From Xanthomonas arboricola pv. juglandis (lineage in GTDB: Bacteria > Pseudomonadota > Gammaproteobacteria > Xanthomonadales > Xanthomonadaceae), in NCBI RefSeq assembly GCF_001013475.1, contig NZ_JZEF01000005.1, forward strand, positions 369,878 to 433,877: DNA of 64,000 bases, in the 5' to 3' direction. The notes below the pieces were generated by a model, which saw nothing but the letters and a program-made list of their open reading frames with translations, was not told the origin of the DNA and made no database searches. Positions 30,298 to 39,219 of the stretch are shown here, piece after piece (within the stretch, counting starts at the first letter, position 1; the number at the start of each line of letters is the position of its first letter). The translations under genes and the position numbers were made by a program.

Positions 30298-31548
30298 ATG
30301 AAACTTTCTCCCACCCTGCTTGGCTCCGCCCTGCTGCTGGCGCTGGCCGCACCCGCTGCGCACGCCGAAATCGCCATCGACGTGATCGGCGGCTCGGAGA
30401 TGTCGCTCGAAGGCCTGGTCCAGGCCGACGGCAACTGGTTCCACAACGATGTGCAGGACCTCAATGGCCCGATCGGTGCCAACGGCGACAATTCCGAATT
30501 CAGCATCCGCCGTGCCGAGCTGGTGCTCAAGGGCAAGGGCCCGGGCAATTTCGAATGGGTGGCCGGTTACGACCCGAGCGTGCTGAAGGAAGTCACCATC
30601 CGCGGCACCACCATCCGCAGCACCGGGCGTTTCCTCGACAACAACATCAAGTACAAGTTCGCCGGCAACGCCAACAACTACCTGCAGGTCGGCCAGTTCA
30701 AGCAGCCCAACAGCCTGGAAGAGCTGTCCAGCACCAAGAACAACGACTTCGTCTCCAAGGCCGCGGTGACCAACACCTACGGCATCTCGCGCCGGCTGGG
30801 CGTGGCCTACGGCATGGGCGACAACGACTGGAGCATCACCGCCAGTGCGTTCGGCCGCGAACTGACCCGCAACCAGGCACACGGCAGCGGCTACGGCGCG
30901 CGCGGCACCTGGGCGCCGATCAACGAGAGCGGCAATGTGCTGCACTTCGGTTTGAGCTACCTGGGTTACGACACCGACGACGACACCCTGCGCCTGCGCG
31001 CACGCCCGGACGCCGACCTGACCACGGTGCGCCTGATCGACAGCGGCGCCATCACCAACGTGGACAGCGTGGGTGTGGCCGGAGCCGAGGCGATGTGGAT
31101 CACCGGCCCGTTCAAGCTGCAGAGCGAATTCTTCCAGGAAAACGCCAAGCGCATCGGCAACAACGCCAACGATTACAAGAGTGACGGCTGGTACGTCAGC
31201 GGCGTCTGGAACATCACCGGCGAGACCTGGGGCTACAAGGCCGGCGTGCCGACCACCCCGCTGCCGAACGCGCCGGCCTCGGGGATGTGGCAGCTGGCGG
31301 TGCGCTACGACACCCTGGACCTCAACGACGGCCACTTGGTCTCCAACGGCACCACCCCGTTCGTAGACGGCGTGCTGGGCGGCAAGATGGATGTGTGGAC
31401 GATCGGTGCCAACTGGTACTGGCGCTCCAACTTCAAGTTCGCACTCGACTACGCGAAGGTGGAAAGCACCCGTTACAACAGCGCCACGCGTGGCCTGGTC
31501 GACGACAACCCGTCGATCATCGAGGCACGTGCGCAGTTCTATTGGTAA
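30298..31548 (+). CDS. oprP: OprP/OprO-type phosphate-selective porin
   Basis: This is a 416-residue outer-membrane protein with a signal peptide of about 23 residues (LLALAAPAAHA). The N-terminal mature segment, SEFSIRRAELVLKGKGPGNF and the repeating beta-strand pattern ending in FYW match the phosphate-selective porin O/P family, including the C-terminal aromatic residue for Bam recognition. It admits phosphate or polyphosphate in relatives. It heads the pst region on plus, 197 bases before pstS, which supports an inorganic-phosphate role. Confidence 0.9.
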   Translation: MKLSPTLLGSALLLALAAPAAHAEIAIDVIGGSEMSLEGLVQADGNWFHNDVQDLNGPIGANGDNSEFSIRRAELVLKGKGPGNFEWVAGYDPSVLKEVTIRGTTIRSTGRFLDNNIKYKFAGNANNYLQVGQFKQPNSLEELSSTKNNDFVSKAAVTNTYGISRRLGVAYGMGDNDWSITASAFGRELTRNQAHGSGYGARGTWAPINESGNVLHFGLSYLGYDTDDDTLRLRARPDADLTTVRLIDSGAITNVDSVGVAGAEAMWITGPFKLQSEFFQENAKRIGNNANDYKSDGWYVSGVWNITGETWGYKAGVPTTPLPNAPASGMWQLAVRYDTLDLNDGHLVSNGTTPFVDGVLGGKMDVWTIGANWYWRSNFKFALDYAKVESTRYNSATRGLVDDNPSIIEARAQFYW

Positions 31549-31642
31549 GTGCGCGCTGGATCGGCCGCCGTGCGGCGCTCCCGTGAGCGCGCCACGGCGG
31601 CAACCATCCTGATCCGACCCGGCAACGCGCCCCGCCGCAACG

Positions 31643-31682
31643 CCGTCATCTGCATGTCATCTCCCGGACACCGCGCCGTCAT
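31643..31682 (+). promoter_or_regulatory. PHO-box-like array before the first pstS
   Basis: The 18 bases CCGTCATCTGCATGTCAT match the PHO-box consensus CTGTCATAAANCTGTCAT at 12 of the 14 heptamer positions with the correct 11-base period. A third GTCAT at 31678 lies exactly 22 bases after the second, in phase. It is 60-100 bases before the pstS start. The sequence downstream is not AT-rich, so the -10 element is unclear. Confidence 0.65.
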
Positions 31683-31745
31683 GCCCCTGCCCTGCAATGG
31701 CACGACTGCGGGACGTCCTCATCCCTTCGCTACAGGAGCTGTTCC

Positions 31746-32765
31746 GTGATCCACTCTATGAAGACCCGTCTGGCCGTCGGCGTGCTCACCGCCTCGCTGG
31801 CCTTGTGCGCCCAGGCCGCCGATGTCACCGGCGCCGGTGCGTCGTTCATCTACCCGGTGATGTCCAAGTGGTCGGCCGACTACAACGCGGCCACCAAGAA
31901 GCAGGTCAACTATCAATCGATCGGTTCGGGCGGCGGCATTGCCCAGATCAAGGCAGCCAGCGTGGATTTCGGCTCGTCCGATGCGCCGCTCAAGCCTGAA
32001 GAACTGGCCGCGGCCGGCCTGGCGCAATTCCCGTCGGTGATCGGCGGCGTGGTGCCGGTGGTCAACGTGCCCGGCGTGGCGGCAGGCGCGCTGAAGCTGG
32101 ACGGCAAGACCCTGGGCGACATCTTCCTGGGCAAGGTCAGCACCTGGAACGACCCGGCGATCGCCGCGCTCAACCCGGGCGTCAAGCTGCCCGACGGCAA
32201 GATCACCGTGGTGCATCGCTCCGACGGTTCGGGCACCAGCTTCAACTTCACCAACTACCTGTCCAAGGTCAACCCGGACTGGAAGGGCAAGGTCGGCGAA
32301 GGCACCGCGGTGCAGTGGCCGACCGGCATCGGCGGCAAGGGCAACGAAGGCGTGGCCGCGTACGTGAAGCAGATCAAGGGCGGCATCGGCTACGTCGAGC
32401 TGTCGTATGCGCTGCAGAACAAGATGGCCTACACCGCGATGAAGAACGCCGCCGGCAAGTTCGTGCAGCCGTCCGACGAGACCTTTGCCGCCGCCGCCAA
32501 CAGCGCCGACTGGGGCAACAGCAAGGACTTCTATCTGGTGATGACCAACGCCTCCGGCGACAACGCCTGGCCGATCACCGCCACTAACTTCATCCTGGTG
32601 CAGAAGAAGCCCAAGAATCCGGCCGGCCTCAAGAACACGCTGGAGTTCTTCCGCTGGGTCTACAGCAAGGGCGATGCGCAGGCCAAGCAGCTGGACTACG
32701 TGCCGCTGCCGGACAGCCTGGTGACCCAGATCGAAGGCTACTGGACCAAGAACCTGCCCAAGTAA
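31746..32765 (+). CDS. pstS: Phosphate-binding protein PstS, soluble
   Basis: This 339-residue periplasmic binding protein of the Pst transporter has a signal peptide ending CAQAADV. VTGAGASFIYPVMSKWS, SIGSGGGIAQI and HRSDGSGTSFNFTNYL are the three phosphate-contacting loops of the family. GTG at 31746 is used because AGGAG lies 7 bases before it; ATG at 31758 (MKTRLAV) is an alternative with poor spacing. It is followed by a strong terminator and a second, lipoprotein PstS. Confidence 0.93.
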   Translation: MIHSMKTRLAVGVLTASLALCAQAADVTGAGASFIYPVMSKWSADYNAATKKQVNYQSIGSGGGIAQIKAASVDFGSSDAPLKPEELAAAGLAQFPSVIGGVVPVVNVPGVAAGALKLDGKTLGDIFLGKVSTWNDPAIAALNPGVKLPDGKITVVHRSDGSGTSFNFTNYLSKVNPDWKGKVGEGTAVQWPTGIGGKGNEGVAAYVKQIKGGIGYVELSYALQNKMAYTAMKNAAGKFVQPSDETFAAAANSADWGNSKDFYLVMTNASGDNAWPITATNFILVQKKPKNPAGLKNTLEFFRWVYSKGDAQAKQLDYVPLPDSLVTQIEGYWTKNLPK

Positions 32766-32819
32766 CCCCAGCCACAGCGACAGGAACGACGTCGTCTCTC
32801 TCCCCGGCGTCGGCACCGG

Positions 32820-32850
32820 GACGCGGCCCCCACGGGGTCGCGTCTTTTTT
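32820..32850 (+). terminator. Rho-independent terminator after the first pstS
   Basis: The stem GACGCGGCCCC / GGGGTCGCGTC (one G-T pair) with loop CAC is followed by TTTTTT. It lies 54 bases after the stop and separates the two pstS genes, so the second needs its own promoter or read-through. Confidence 0.9.
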
Positions 32851-32872
32851 GTGATGCCTTCTCCAAAAGGCA

Positions 32873-32890
32873 CTGTCATGCACGTGTAAC
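32873..32890 (+). promoter_or_regulatory. Possible PHO box before the second pstS
   Basis: A full heptamer CTGTCAT is followed 11 bases later by GTGTAAC, which keeps 4 of 7 consensus positions. An A-rich stretch and TTTCATAG follow at about -10 distance. It sits just after the terminator and 63 bases before the start codon, the right place for a promoter of pstS2-pstCAB-phoU. Confidence 0.5.
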
Positions 32891-32952
32891 AAAAACATCA
32901 TTTCATAGCGTGGTCTGCCGGGTCCCCCGGCCAACCCAGCCTCGGAGCTTCC

Positions 32953-34044
32953 ATGAAACTGCAGTCGGCCAGCCTGACCGCCCTGTCCCTCACCATCGCC
33001 CTCGCCCTGGCCGCTTGCTCGCCCGGCAAGGATGCGCAGTCCGGCGACACCGCCAAGGGTGCCACCGCCGCAGGTGCCACCGCTGGCGACAGCAAGAGTG
33101 CCGAGATCTCCGGCGCCGGTGCCTCCTTCATCTATCCGCTGGTCTCCAAGTGGTCGGCCGACTACAACGCCGCCACCGGCAACAAGGTGAACTACCAGTC
33201 GATCGGCTCCGGCGGCGGTATCGCGCAGATCAAGGCCGGCACGGTGGACTTCGGTTCGACCGACAAGCCGCTGGACAGCGCCGAACTGCAGCAGGCCGGC
33301 CTGGGCCAGTTCCCGTCGGCGATCGGCGGCGTGGTGCCGGTGGTGAACCTGGAAGGCATCGCACCGGGCAAGCTGCGCCTGACCGGCGCGCTGCTGGGCG
33401 ACATCTTCCTGGGCAAGGTCACGATGTGGAACGACGCGGCGATCGTCGCGGCCAATCCGGGCGTAACCCTGCCGGCGACCAAGATCAACCTGGTGCATCG
33501 CTCCGACGGTTCGGGCACCACCTTCAACTTCTCCAACTACCTGTCCAAGGTCAGCCCGGAGTGGAAGAGCAAGGTCGGCGAAGGCACCTCGGTGCAGTGG
33601 CCGGGTGGCGTCGGCGGCAAGGGCAACGAAGGCGTGGCCTCGTACGTGCAGCAGATCAAGGGTTCGATCGGGTATGTCGAACTGGCCTACGCCCTGCAGA
33701 ACAAGATGCCCTACGCCTCGCTGCAGAATGCGGCAGGCCAGTGGGTGGAGCCGAATGCGGAAAGCTTCGCCGCCGCTGCCGCCAGCGCCGACTGGGCCAA
33801 CGCCAAGGATTTCAACCTGGTGATCACCAACGCACCGGGCGAGAAGGCCTGGCCGATCACCGCGACCAACTTCATGCTGATGCACAAGCAGCCCAAGGAT
33901 GCGGCGCGCAGCAAGGCGACGCTGGACTTCTTCAAGTGGGCGCTGGACAACGGCCAGGCCCAGGCCAGCGAGCTGCATTACGTGCCGCTGCCGCCGGAAC
34001 TGGTCAAGCAGATCCAGGCCTACTGGGCCAGCGAGTTCAAGTGA
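32953..34044 (+). CDS. pstS: Phosphate-binding protein PstS, lipoprotein paralogue
   Basis: This 363-residue protein is very like the preceding PstS over its mature domain (SGAGASFIYPLVSKWSADYN, SIGSGGGIAQI, HRSDGSGTTFNFSNYL). The N-terminus is instead a lipoprotein signal, LALAACSPG with Cys22, followed by an Ala/Gly/Asp-rich tether (about residues 25-50). It would be anchored to a membrane rather than free in the periplasm. It lies 112 bases before pstC and is the probable cognate binding protein of the downstream PstCAB. Confidence 0.92.
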   Translation: MKLQSASLTALSLTIALALAACSPGKDAQSGDTAKGATAAGATAGDSKSAEISGAGASFIYPLVSKWSADYNAATGNKVNYQSIGSGGGIAQIKAGTVDFGSTDKPLDSAELQQAGLGQFPSAIGGVVPVVNLEGIAPGKLRLTGALLGDIFLGKVTMWNDAAIVAANPGVTLPATKINLVHRSDGSGTTFNFSNYLSKVSPEWKSKVGEGTSVQWPGGVGGKGNEGVASYVQQIKGSIGYVELAYALQNKMPYASLQNAAGQWVEPNAESFAAAAASADWANAKDFNLVITNAPGEKAWPITATNFMLMHKQPKDAARSKATLDFFKWALDNGQAQASELHYVPLPPELVKQIQAYWASEFK

Positions 34045-34156
34045 TGCCCTGCACCCGCTGTCATGGCGGGTTGCGCTGCGGTGAGGTGCCTGCGGGCGCC
34101 TCGCCGTTCCTGCTGTCTCACGCTCCCGCCAGTGCGCGGGTGACGAGTCCAATCGA

Positions 34157-35131
34157 ATGAATGCCACCGCCATTCCCGAAGCGATGACCGCCCCGCGCGG
34201 CCGCGACCTGCGCGATGCACGTGCCGATCGCCTGTTCAAGCTTGCGCTGGCCGCCACGGTCGTCTTCGTCCTGTTGGCGCTCGGCAGCGCCGCGCTGTCG
34301 ATGCTGTGGGGCGGGCGCCATGCCTTGCAGATGCAGGGCCTGAGCTTTTTCTATTCCGCCGACTGGAATCCGGTGGAAAACAAATACGGCGCGCTGGCGC
34401 CGATCTACGGCACCCTGGTCACCGCATTGATTGCGATGGTGATTGCGGTGCCGGTGAGTTTCGGTATCGCGTTCTTCCTCACCGAGGTGGCGCCGCGCTG
34501 GTTGCGCGGCCCGGTCGGCACCGCCATCGAACTGCTGGCCGGCATCCCGTCGATCATCTACGGCATGTGGGGCCTGTTCGTGCTGGTGCCGGTGATGACG
34601 GAGCATGTGACGCCCTGGCTCAACGATCACCTGGGCACGCTGCCGTTGATCGGCCCGTTGTTCCAGGGCCCGCCGTTGGGAATCGGGTTGCTGACCGCAG
34701 GCTTCGTGCTGGCGATCATGGTGATTCCGTTCATCTCCTCGGTGATGCGCGAGGTGTTCCTGACCGTGCCGACGCGCCTGAAGGAATCGGCGTACGCGCT
34801 GGGGTCGACCAAGTGGGAAGTCAGCTGGGACATCGTGCTGCCCTATACCCGCTCTGCGGTGATCGGCGGCGTGTTCCTGGGCCTGGGCCGTGCGCTGGGC
34901 GAAACCATGGCAGTGGCGTTCGTGGTCGGCAACACGGTGCGGCTGTCGCCGTCGCTGCTGGAGCCCGGCACCACCATCGCCGCGCTGATCGCCAATGACT
35001 TCGGCGAGGCCACCGAAACCTATCGCTCGGCATTGCTGCTGCTGGGCTTTGTCTTGTTCATCGTGACCTTCATCGTGCTGGCGATTGCGCGCTTCATGCT
35101 GATGCAGCTGTCGCGTCGGGAGGGCAACTGA
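34157..35131 (+). CDS. pstC: Phosphate ABC transporter permease PstC
   Basis: This is a 324-residue inner-membrane permease with about six helices. The permease (EAA) loop is LKESAYALGSTKWEVSWDI. The segment FFYSADWNPVENKYGALAPI is typical of PstC. Its stop codon overlaps the pstA start by one base (TGATG), indicating coupled translation. It pairs with PstA to form the phosphate channel. Confidence 0.95.
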   Translation: MNATAIPEAMTAPRGRDLRDARADRLFKLALAATVVFVLLALGSAALSMLWGGRHALQMQGLSFFYSADWNPVENKYGALAPIYGTLVTALIAMVIAVPVSFGIAFFLTEVAPRWLRGPVGTAIELLAGIPSIIYGMWGLFVLVPVMTEHVTPWLNDHLGTLPLIGPLFQGPPLGIGLLTAGFVLAIMVIPFISSVMREVFLTVPTRLKESAYALGSTKWEVSWDIVLPYTRSAVIGGVFLGLGRALGETMAVAFVVGNTVRLSPSLLEPGTTIAALIANDFGEATETYRSALLLLGFVLFIVTFIVLAIARFMLMQLSRREGN

Positions 35132-35994
35132 TGTCCTCGGTCTCGCAATCGTTGTACAACCGCCGCCGCGTGACCAACGCGATCGCACTGTTGCTGTCCT
35201 GCGTCACCGCGGTGTTCGGCCTATTCTTCCTGGGCTGGATCCTGTGGACCTTGTTGTCCAAGGGCGTGCCGGGTATCGACGTCAACCTGTTTACCAAGAT
35301 GACACCGCCGCCGATGCAGGAAGGCGGCCTGCTCAATGCCTTCTTCGGCAGTGCGGTGATGTGCGGCCTGGCGCTGGCGATCGGCACGCCACTGGGCATT
35401 GCCGCCGGCACCTGGCTGGCCGAATACGGCAATGCACGCAAGGCCGGGTTGGTGGTGCGCTTCGTCAACGACATCTTGTTGTCGGCACCGTCGATCGTGC
35501 TGGGGTTGTTCGTCTACACGCTGTACGTGATGCAGACCGGCGGGCGCTTCTCCGCGTTTGCCGGCGCGCTGTCGCTGGCCTTCATCGTGCTGCCGGTGGT
35601 GGTGCGCACCACCGACGAAATGCTGCGCCTGGTACCGGCGCAGATGCGCGAAGCGGCGTTGTCGCTGGGCATCCCGCAGTGGAAGGTCACCGTGCAGGTG
35701 CTATATCGCGCCGCCTCGGCCGGCATCCTCACCGGCATCCTGCTGGCCCTGGCCCGCATCAGCGGCGAGACCGCGCCGTTGCTGTTCACCGCCTTCGGCA
35801 ATCAGTACTGGAACAGCAATGTGTTCCAGCCGATGGCCAGCGTACCGGTGATCATGAATCAGTTCGCCGGCAGCCCCTACGAGACCTGGCAGACCCTGGC
35901 CTGGTCCGGCGCGCTGGTGCTGACCGTGTTCGTACTGCTGGTGAGCCTGGGCGCGCGCGCCCTGCTACTGCGCAACAAGATTTCCAATGACTGA
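35131..35994 (+). CDS. pstA: Phosphate ABC transporter permease PstA
   Basis: This is a 287-residue permease with six predicted helices. The EAA loop is [19 protein letters not shown], and [20 protein letters not shown] precedes it as in the family. It begins on the last base of pstC and ends 8 bases inside the longest pstB frame, or 22 bases before the pstB start used here. Confidence 0.95.
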   Translation: MSSVSQSLYNRRRVTNAIALLLSCVTAVFGLFFLGWILWTLLSKGVPGIDVNLFTKMTPPPMQEGGLLNAFFGSAVMCGLALAIGTPLGIAAGTWLAEYGNARKAGLVVRFVNDILLSAPSIVLGLFVYTLYVMQTGGRFSAFAGALSLAFIVLPVVVRTTDEMLRLVPAQMREAALSLGIPQWKVTVQVLYRAASAGILTGILLALARISGETAPLLFTAFGNQYWNSNVFQPMASVPVIMNQFAGSPYETWQTLAWSGALVLTVFVLLVSLGARALLLRNKISND

Positions 35995-36016
35995 CCTCTC
36001 CCTCCGGACACCCGAC

Positions 36017-36847
36017 ATGAACGATCTCCAAAACGCCATGCCGATGCATCGCATCGCCGTTCCGGCCGCCAAGGGAGCACCGGCCGCGCAGGCGCCGGTG
36101 AAAGTGGCCGCACGCAATCTGGACTTCTATTACGACAAGTACCACGCGCTCAAGGGCATCAACATCGAGATTCCGGAAAAGCGCGTCACCGCGCTGATCG
36201 GGCCGTCGGGTTGCGGCAAGTCCACCCTGCTGCGCATCTTCAACCGCATCTATGCGCTGTATCCGAAGATGGAAGCGCGCGGCGAAGTGCTGCTGGACAA
36301 CGAAAACATCCTGTCGCCGAAGTACCCGATGAACCGGCTGCGCAGCAAGGTCGGCATGGTGTTCCAGAAGCCGGTGCCGTTTCCGATGACGATCTTCGAA
36401 AACGTCGCCTACGGCATCCGCCACCACGAAAAACTGTCCAAGGCCGACATGCAGAACCGGGTCGAGCAGGCGCTGCGCCAGGGCGCGTTGTGGGACGAGG
36501 TCAAGGACAAGCTGGGGCAAAGCGCGCTGGGCCTGTCCGGCGGTCAGCAGCAGCGGCTGTGCATCGCCCGCGCGGTGGCGCTGCGCCCGGACGTGCTGCT
36601 GCTGGACGAACCGACCTCGGCGCTCGATCCGATTTCCACCAGCCGTATCGAGCAGCTGGTGGAGGAGCTCAAGCGCGAATACACCATCGTGATCGTGACC
36701 CACAACATGCAGCAGGCGGCACGTGTCTCCGACTACACCGCCTTCATGTACCTGGGCGACCTGATCGAGCATGACCGCACCGAAACGATTTTCTCCCAGC
36801 CGTCCAAGCAGCAGACCGAGGACTACATCACCGGCCGTTTCGGTTGA
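36017..36847 (+). CDS. pstB: Phosphate ABC transporter ATPase PstB
   Basis: This is a 276-residue ATPase. Walker A is GPSGCGKST, the Q-loop lies in [15 protein letters not shown], the signature is [16 protein letters not shown] and Walker B is [11 protein letters not shown]. It powers PstCA. I use [14 protein letters not shown]; an in-frame ATG at 35987 would add 10 residues and overlap pstA by 8 bases, and neither start has a strong ribosome-binding site. Confidence 0.93.
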   Translation: MNDLQNAMPMHRIAVPAAKGAPAAQAPVKVAARNLDFYYDKYHALKGINIEIPEKRVTALIGPSGCGKSTLLRIFNRIYALYPKMEARGEVLLDNENILSPKYPMNRLRSKVGMVFQKPVPFPMTIFENVAYGIRHHEKLSKADMQNRVEQALRQGALWDEVKDKLGQSALGLSGGQQQRLCIARAVALRPDVLLLDEPTSALDPISTSRIEQLVEELKREYTIVIVTHNMQQAARVSDYTAFMYLGDLIEHDRTETIFSQPSKQQTEDYITGRFG

Positions 36848-36975
36848 TGTAAGGCGGGCCATCGCAATGCCGCATTGACGTAGCTCCGCCGCACTGCCCG
36901 GCACGACATTTGCATCACCTGCGATGTCGCCAGGGTTACGGCGGACATCCACCACCGCCACGAATCGAGATCACG

Positions 36976-37686
36976 ATGAACCAGCACCTCAACGACCATA
37001 TCGTCAAAAGCTACGACGAGGAGCAGCACCGTCTTGTCGCCGAGATCGTGCGCATGGGCGACACGGCGGTGGCGCAGCTGGAAGCCGCACTGGATGTGGT
37101 GGAGCGTCGCGACGACAACGCCGCGCATCGCATCGTGGTCAACGACGAGGCGATCGATGCGCTGGAGCATGCGATCAGCCACGACGTGATGCGGCTGGCG
37201 TTGCGTGGGCCGATGGCGCGCGACCTGCGCGAGATCCTGGCCGGCCTGCGCATTCCGGCCGATATCGAACGCATCGGCGATTACGCGGCCAATGTCGCCA
37301 AGCGCTCGATCGCGCTCAATTCCGCACCGCCGCTGCCGCAGACGGTGGGCCTGCGTGCGCTCGGCCAGATGGCCGCCGATGCCGTGCGCGAAGCGGTGCA
37401 GGCGTACCGCAACAAGGATGCCGATGCGGCGATTCGCGTACGCGACGAAGATGCACGCCTGGATGCGCAATACACCGCGCTGTTCCGCGAGCTGCTGACC
37501 TACATGATGGAAGACCCGCGCAACATCACTCCCTGCACGCACCTGCTGTTCATGGCCAAGAACCTGGAGCGCATCGGCGACCACGCCACCAACATCGCCG
37601 AGAACGTGTGGTTCCTGGTCCATGGCGAACAGCCGCTGCCGCCGCGCCTGAAGCGCGACGACACCAGCACCACCGGCGTCATCTGA
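36976..37686 (+). CDS. phoU: Phosphate signalling regulator PhoU
   Basis: This 236-residue all-helical protein consists of two PhoU repeats. Metal-binding acidic motifs are visible as RIPADIERIGDYAAN (first repeat) and AKNLERIGDHATNIAE (second repeat). PhoU links Pst transport state to the PhoR sensor and restrains phosphate uptake. It follows pstB after 128 bases. The phoB and phoR genes are not in the window. Confidence 0.95.
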   Translation: MNQHLNDHIVKSYDEEQHRLVAEIVRMGDTAVAQLEAALDVVERRDDNAAHRIVVNDEAIDALEHAISHDVMRLALRGPMARDLREILAGLRIPADIERIGDYAANVAKRSIALNSAPPLPQTVGLRALGQMAADAVREAVQAYRNKDADAAIRVRDEDARLDAQYTALFRELLTYMMEDPRNITPCTHLLFMAKNLERIGDHATNIAENVWFLVHGEQPLPPRLKRDDTSTTGVI

Positions 37687-37695
37687 TCGCAACAA

Positions 37696-37718
37696 GTGCC
37701 GGCGGCATCTGCCGGCAC
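37696..37718 (+). terminator. Hairpin after phoU
   Basis: A perfect 8-base stem (GTGCCGGC / GCCGGCAC) with a 7-base loop begins 9 bases after the phoU stop. There is no continuous T-run, only a T-rich segment 20 bases later, so it may act as a transcript-end or stability hairpin rather than a strong intrinsic terminator. Confidence 0.5.
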
Positions 37719-37808
37719 AGGTCGCAACGCCTTATTTCATTACGTATTCAGCTCCAAATGCCTACGGTGAACTCGCACAGGCTGTTCCTGTGACGCAGGA
37801 GTAGGCAG

Positions 37809-38207
37809 ATGAAACGCATCATCGGATCCCTCATGGTTGTATCGCTGTTGACGTCCGGCGCAGCGTTCGCCGCGCCGCAACAGCATGACGACCACGACCG
37901 CGGCGCGCAGCACCACGACGCGCGTGGTCCGGACCGCCGCGACGATCATCGCGACGACAGGCACGATGACAAGCGTGACCACCGCCCCAGCGCGCACAAC
38001 GACGACCACCGCAACGATCGTCGTGGCCCGCCGTATCGGCGTGGCGAGCGCCTGGCACCGGACCACCGCGGCATACGGGTGACCGACTACCGCAAGCATC
38101 ACTTGAACACGCCGCAGCGCGGGCACGAGTGGCGCCGCGTGGACAACAACTACGTGCTGATTGCGGTGGCCACCGGGCTGATCGCAAGCGTGGTCGCCGC
38201 CCGCTGA
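37809..38207 (+). CDS. RcnB-like periplasmic protein, His/Asp-rich
   Basis: This is a 132-residue protein. The signal peptide ends AAFAAPQ. The mature N-terminal half is very rich in His, Asp and Arg (HDDHDRGAQHHD, RDDHRDDRHDDKRDH), a likely metal-binding stretch. The C-terminal RVTDYRKHHLNTPQRGHEWR and VDNNYVLIAVATGLIASVV match the RcnB family (periplasmic partner of Ni/Co efflux). No rcnA-like efflux gene is adjacent. Metal specificity is not determinable. A strong terminator follows. Confidence 0.8.
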   Translation: MKRIIGSLMVVSLLTSGAAFAAPQQHDDHDRGAQHHDARGPDRRDDHRDDRHDDKRDHRPSAHNDDHRNDRRGPPYRRGERLAPDHRGIRVTDYRKHHLNTPQRGHEWRRVDNNYVLIAVATGLIASVVAAR

Positions 38208-38233
38208 CGCCAGCGGTGTAGCACAGCTTCCGG

Positions 38234-38268
38234 GCCCGATCCGTGGCAACACGGGTCGGGCTTTTGTT
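38234..38268 (+). terminator. Rho-independent terminator after the RcnB-like gene
   Basis: The stem GCCCGATCCGTG / CACGGGTCGGGC with loop GCAA (one mismatch/wobble) is followed by TTTTGTTT. It begins 27 bases after the stop codon. Confidence 0.9.
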
Positions 38269-38350
38269 TGCCGGATCGCGGCTCAGTACACGCGGGCAGG
38301 CCGCCAGCTGCCACGATCGGGCCGGCCGTGCGACCTGCTAGGCTATGCCG

Positions 38351-38992
38351 ATGAACGAACCGGTCGACCTGCAGCCTGCCCCCTCCTTCCTGCCCATGTC
38401 GCGGCGCTTCCGCGGCTATCTGCCCGTGGTGGTGGATGTGGAAACGGGAGGTTTCGACTGGAACAAGCACGCCCTGCTGGAAATTGCCTGCGTGCCGATC
38501 GAAATGGATGCCGACGGGCGGTTCTTCCCCGGCGACACCGCCAGTGCCCATCTGGTGCCCGCGCCAGGACTGGAGATCGACCCGAAGTCGCTGGAGATCA
38601 CCGGCATCGTGCTCGACCACCCGTTCCGCTTCGCCAAGCAGGAAAAGGACGCGCTGGACCATGTGTTCGCGCCGGTGCGTGCGGCAGTGAAGAAATACGG
38701 CTGCCAGCGCGCGATCCTGGTGGGGCACAACGCGCATTTCGACCTGAACTTCCTCAACGCCGCGGTTGCGCGTGTGGGCCACAAACGCAATCCGTTCCAT
38801 CCGTTCAGCGTGTTCGACACCGTGACCCTGGCCGGCGTGGCGTACGGGCAGACCGTGCTGGCGCGCGCGGCACAAGCCGCAGGCCTGGAGTGGAATGCTG
38901 CCGATGCGCATAGCGCGGTCTACGACACCGAGCAGACCGCGCGGCTGTTCTGCACGATCGCCAATGCCTGGCCGGGGCCTGACGCGGGCTGA
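38351..38992 (+). CDS. rnt: Ribonuclease T
   Basis: This is a 213-residue DEDDh 3'-5' exoribonuclease for tRNA and small-RNA 3' end maturation. Exo I is [20 protein letters not shown], Exo [22 protein letters not shown] and Exo [21 protein letters not shown]. Start MNEPVDLQP is used; an ATG 6 bases upstream would add two residues. The gene ends 8 bases before repeat copy B. Confidence 0.95.
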   Translation: MNEPVDLQPAPSFLPMSRRFRGYLPVVVDVETGGFDWNKHALLEIACVPIEMDADGRFFPGDTASAHLVPAPGLEIDPKSLEITGIVLDHPFRFAKQEKDALDHVFAPVRAAVKKYGCQRAILVGHNAHFDLNFLNAAVARVGHKRNPFHPFSVFDTVTLAGVAYGQTVLARAAQAAGLEWNAADAHSAVYDTEQTARLFCTIANAWPGPDAG

Positions 38993-38999
38993 TCGAGCC

Positions 39000-39214
39000 G
39001 GGAATCGGGAATCGGGATTGGGGAATCGTTAAAGCAGCGGGGCTCCCTGCTTGAGACATCAGCAGTTGGCGGCGCCACTGCGTGTGCCCTTACCCTCCTC
39101 CGCCCTTCGGGCACCTTCTCCCGCAGGAGAAGGAAAGCGCCAGGCACCGTGGCTCTGCGATTCCCGATTCCCGATTCCCGATTCCCGATTCCCGATTCTC
39201 GACTCCCCAATCCC
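39000..39214. repeat. Inverted-pair GGGAATC-type repeat, copy B
   Basis: A G-rich arm (39000-39030, GGGAATCGGGAATCGGGATT) ending in CGTTAAAGCAG and a C-rich arm of at least five CGATTCC units (39159-39214) are inverted around a 128-base spacer. The spacer has its own hairpin (CTTCTCCCGCAGGAGAAG). It lies between the convergent rnt and diguanylate cyclase genes, almost abutting both stop codons, and could serve as a two-way transcript end. Confidence 0.85.
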
Positions 39215-39219
39215 AGCAT

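Noticed and set aside
39159..39214. Possible CRISPR-like array from the regular CGATTCC units
   Set aside because: Units are 7 bases in direct tandem with no spacers, and the arm pairs with an inverted partner. It is a short tandem repeat arm, not a CRISPR.
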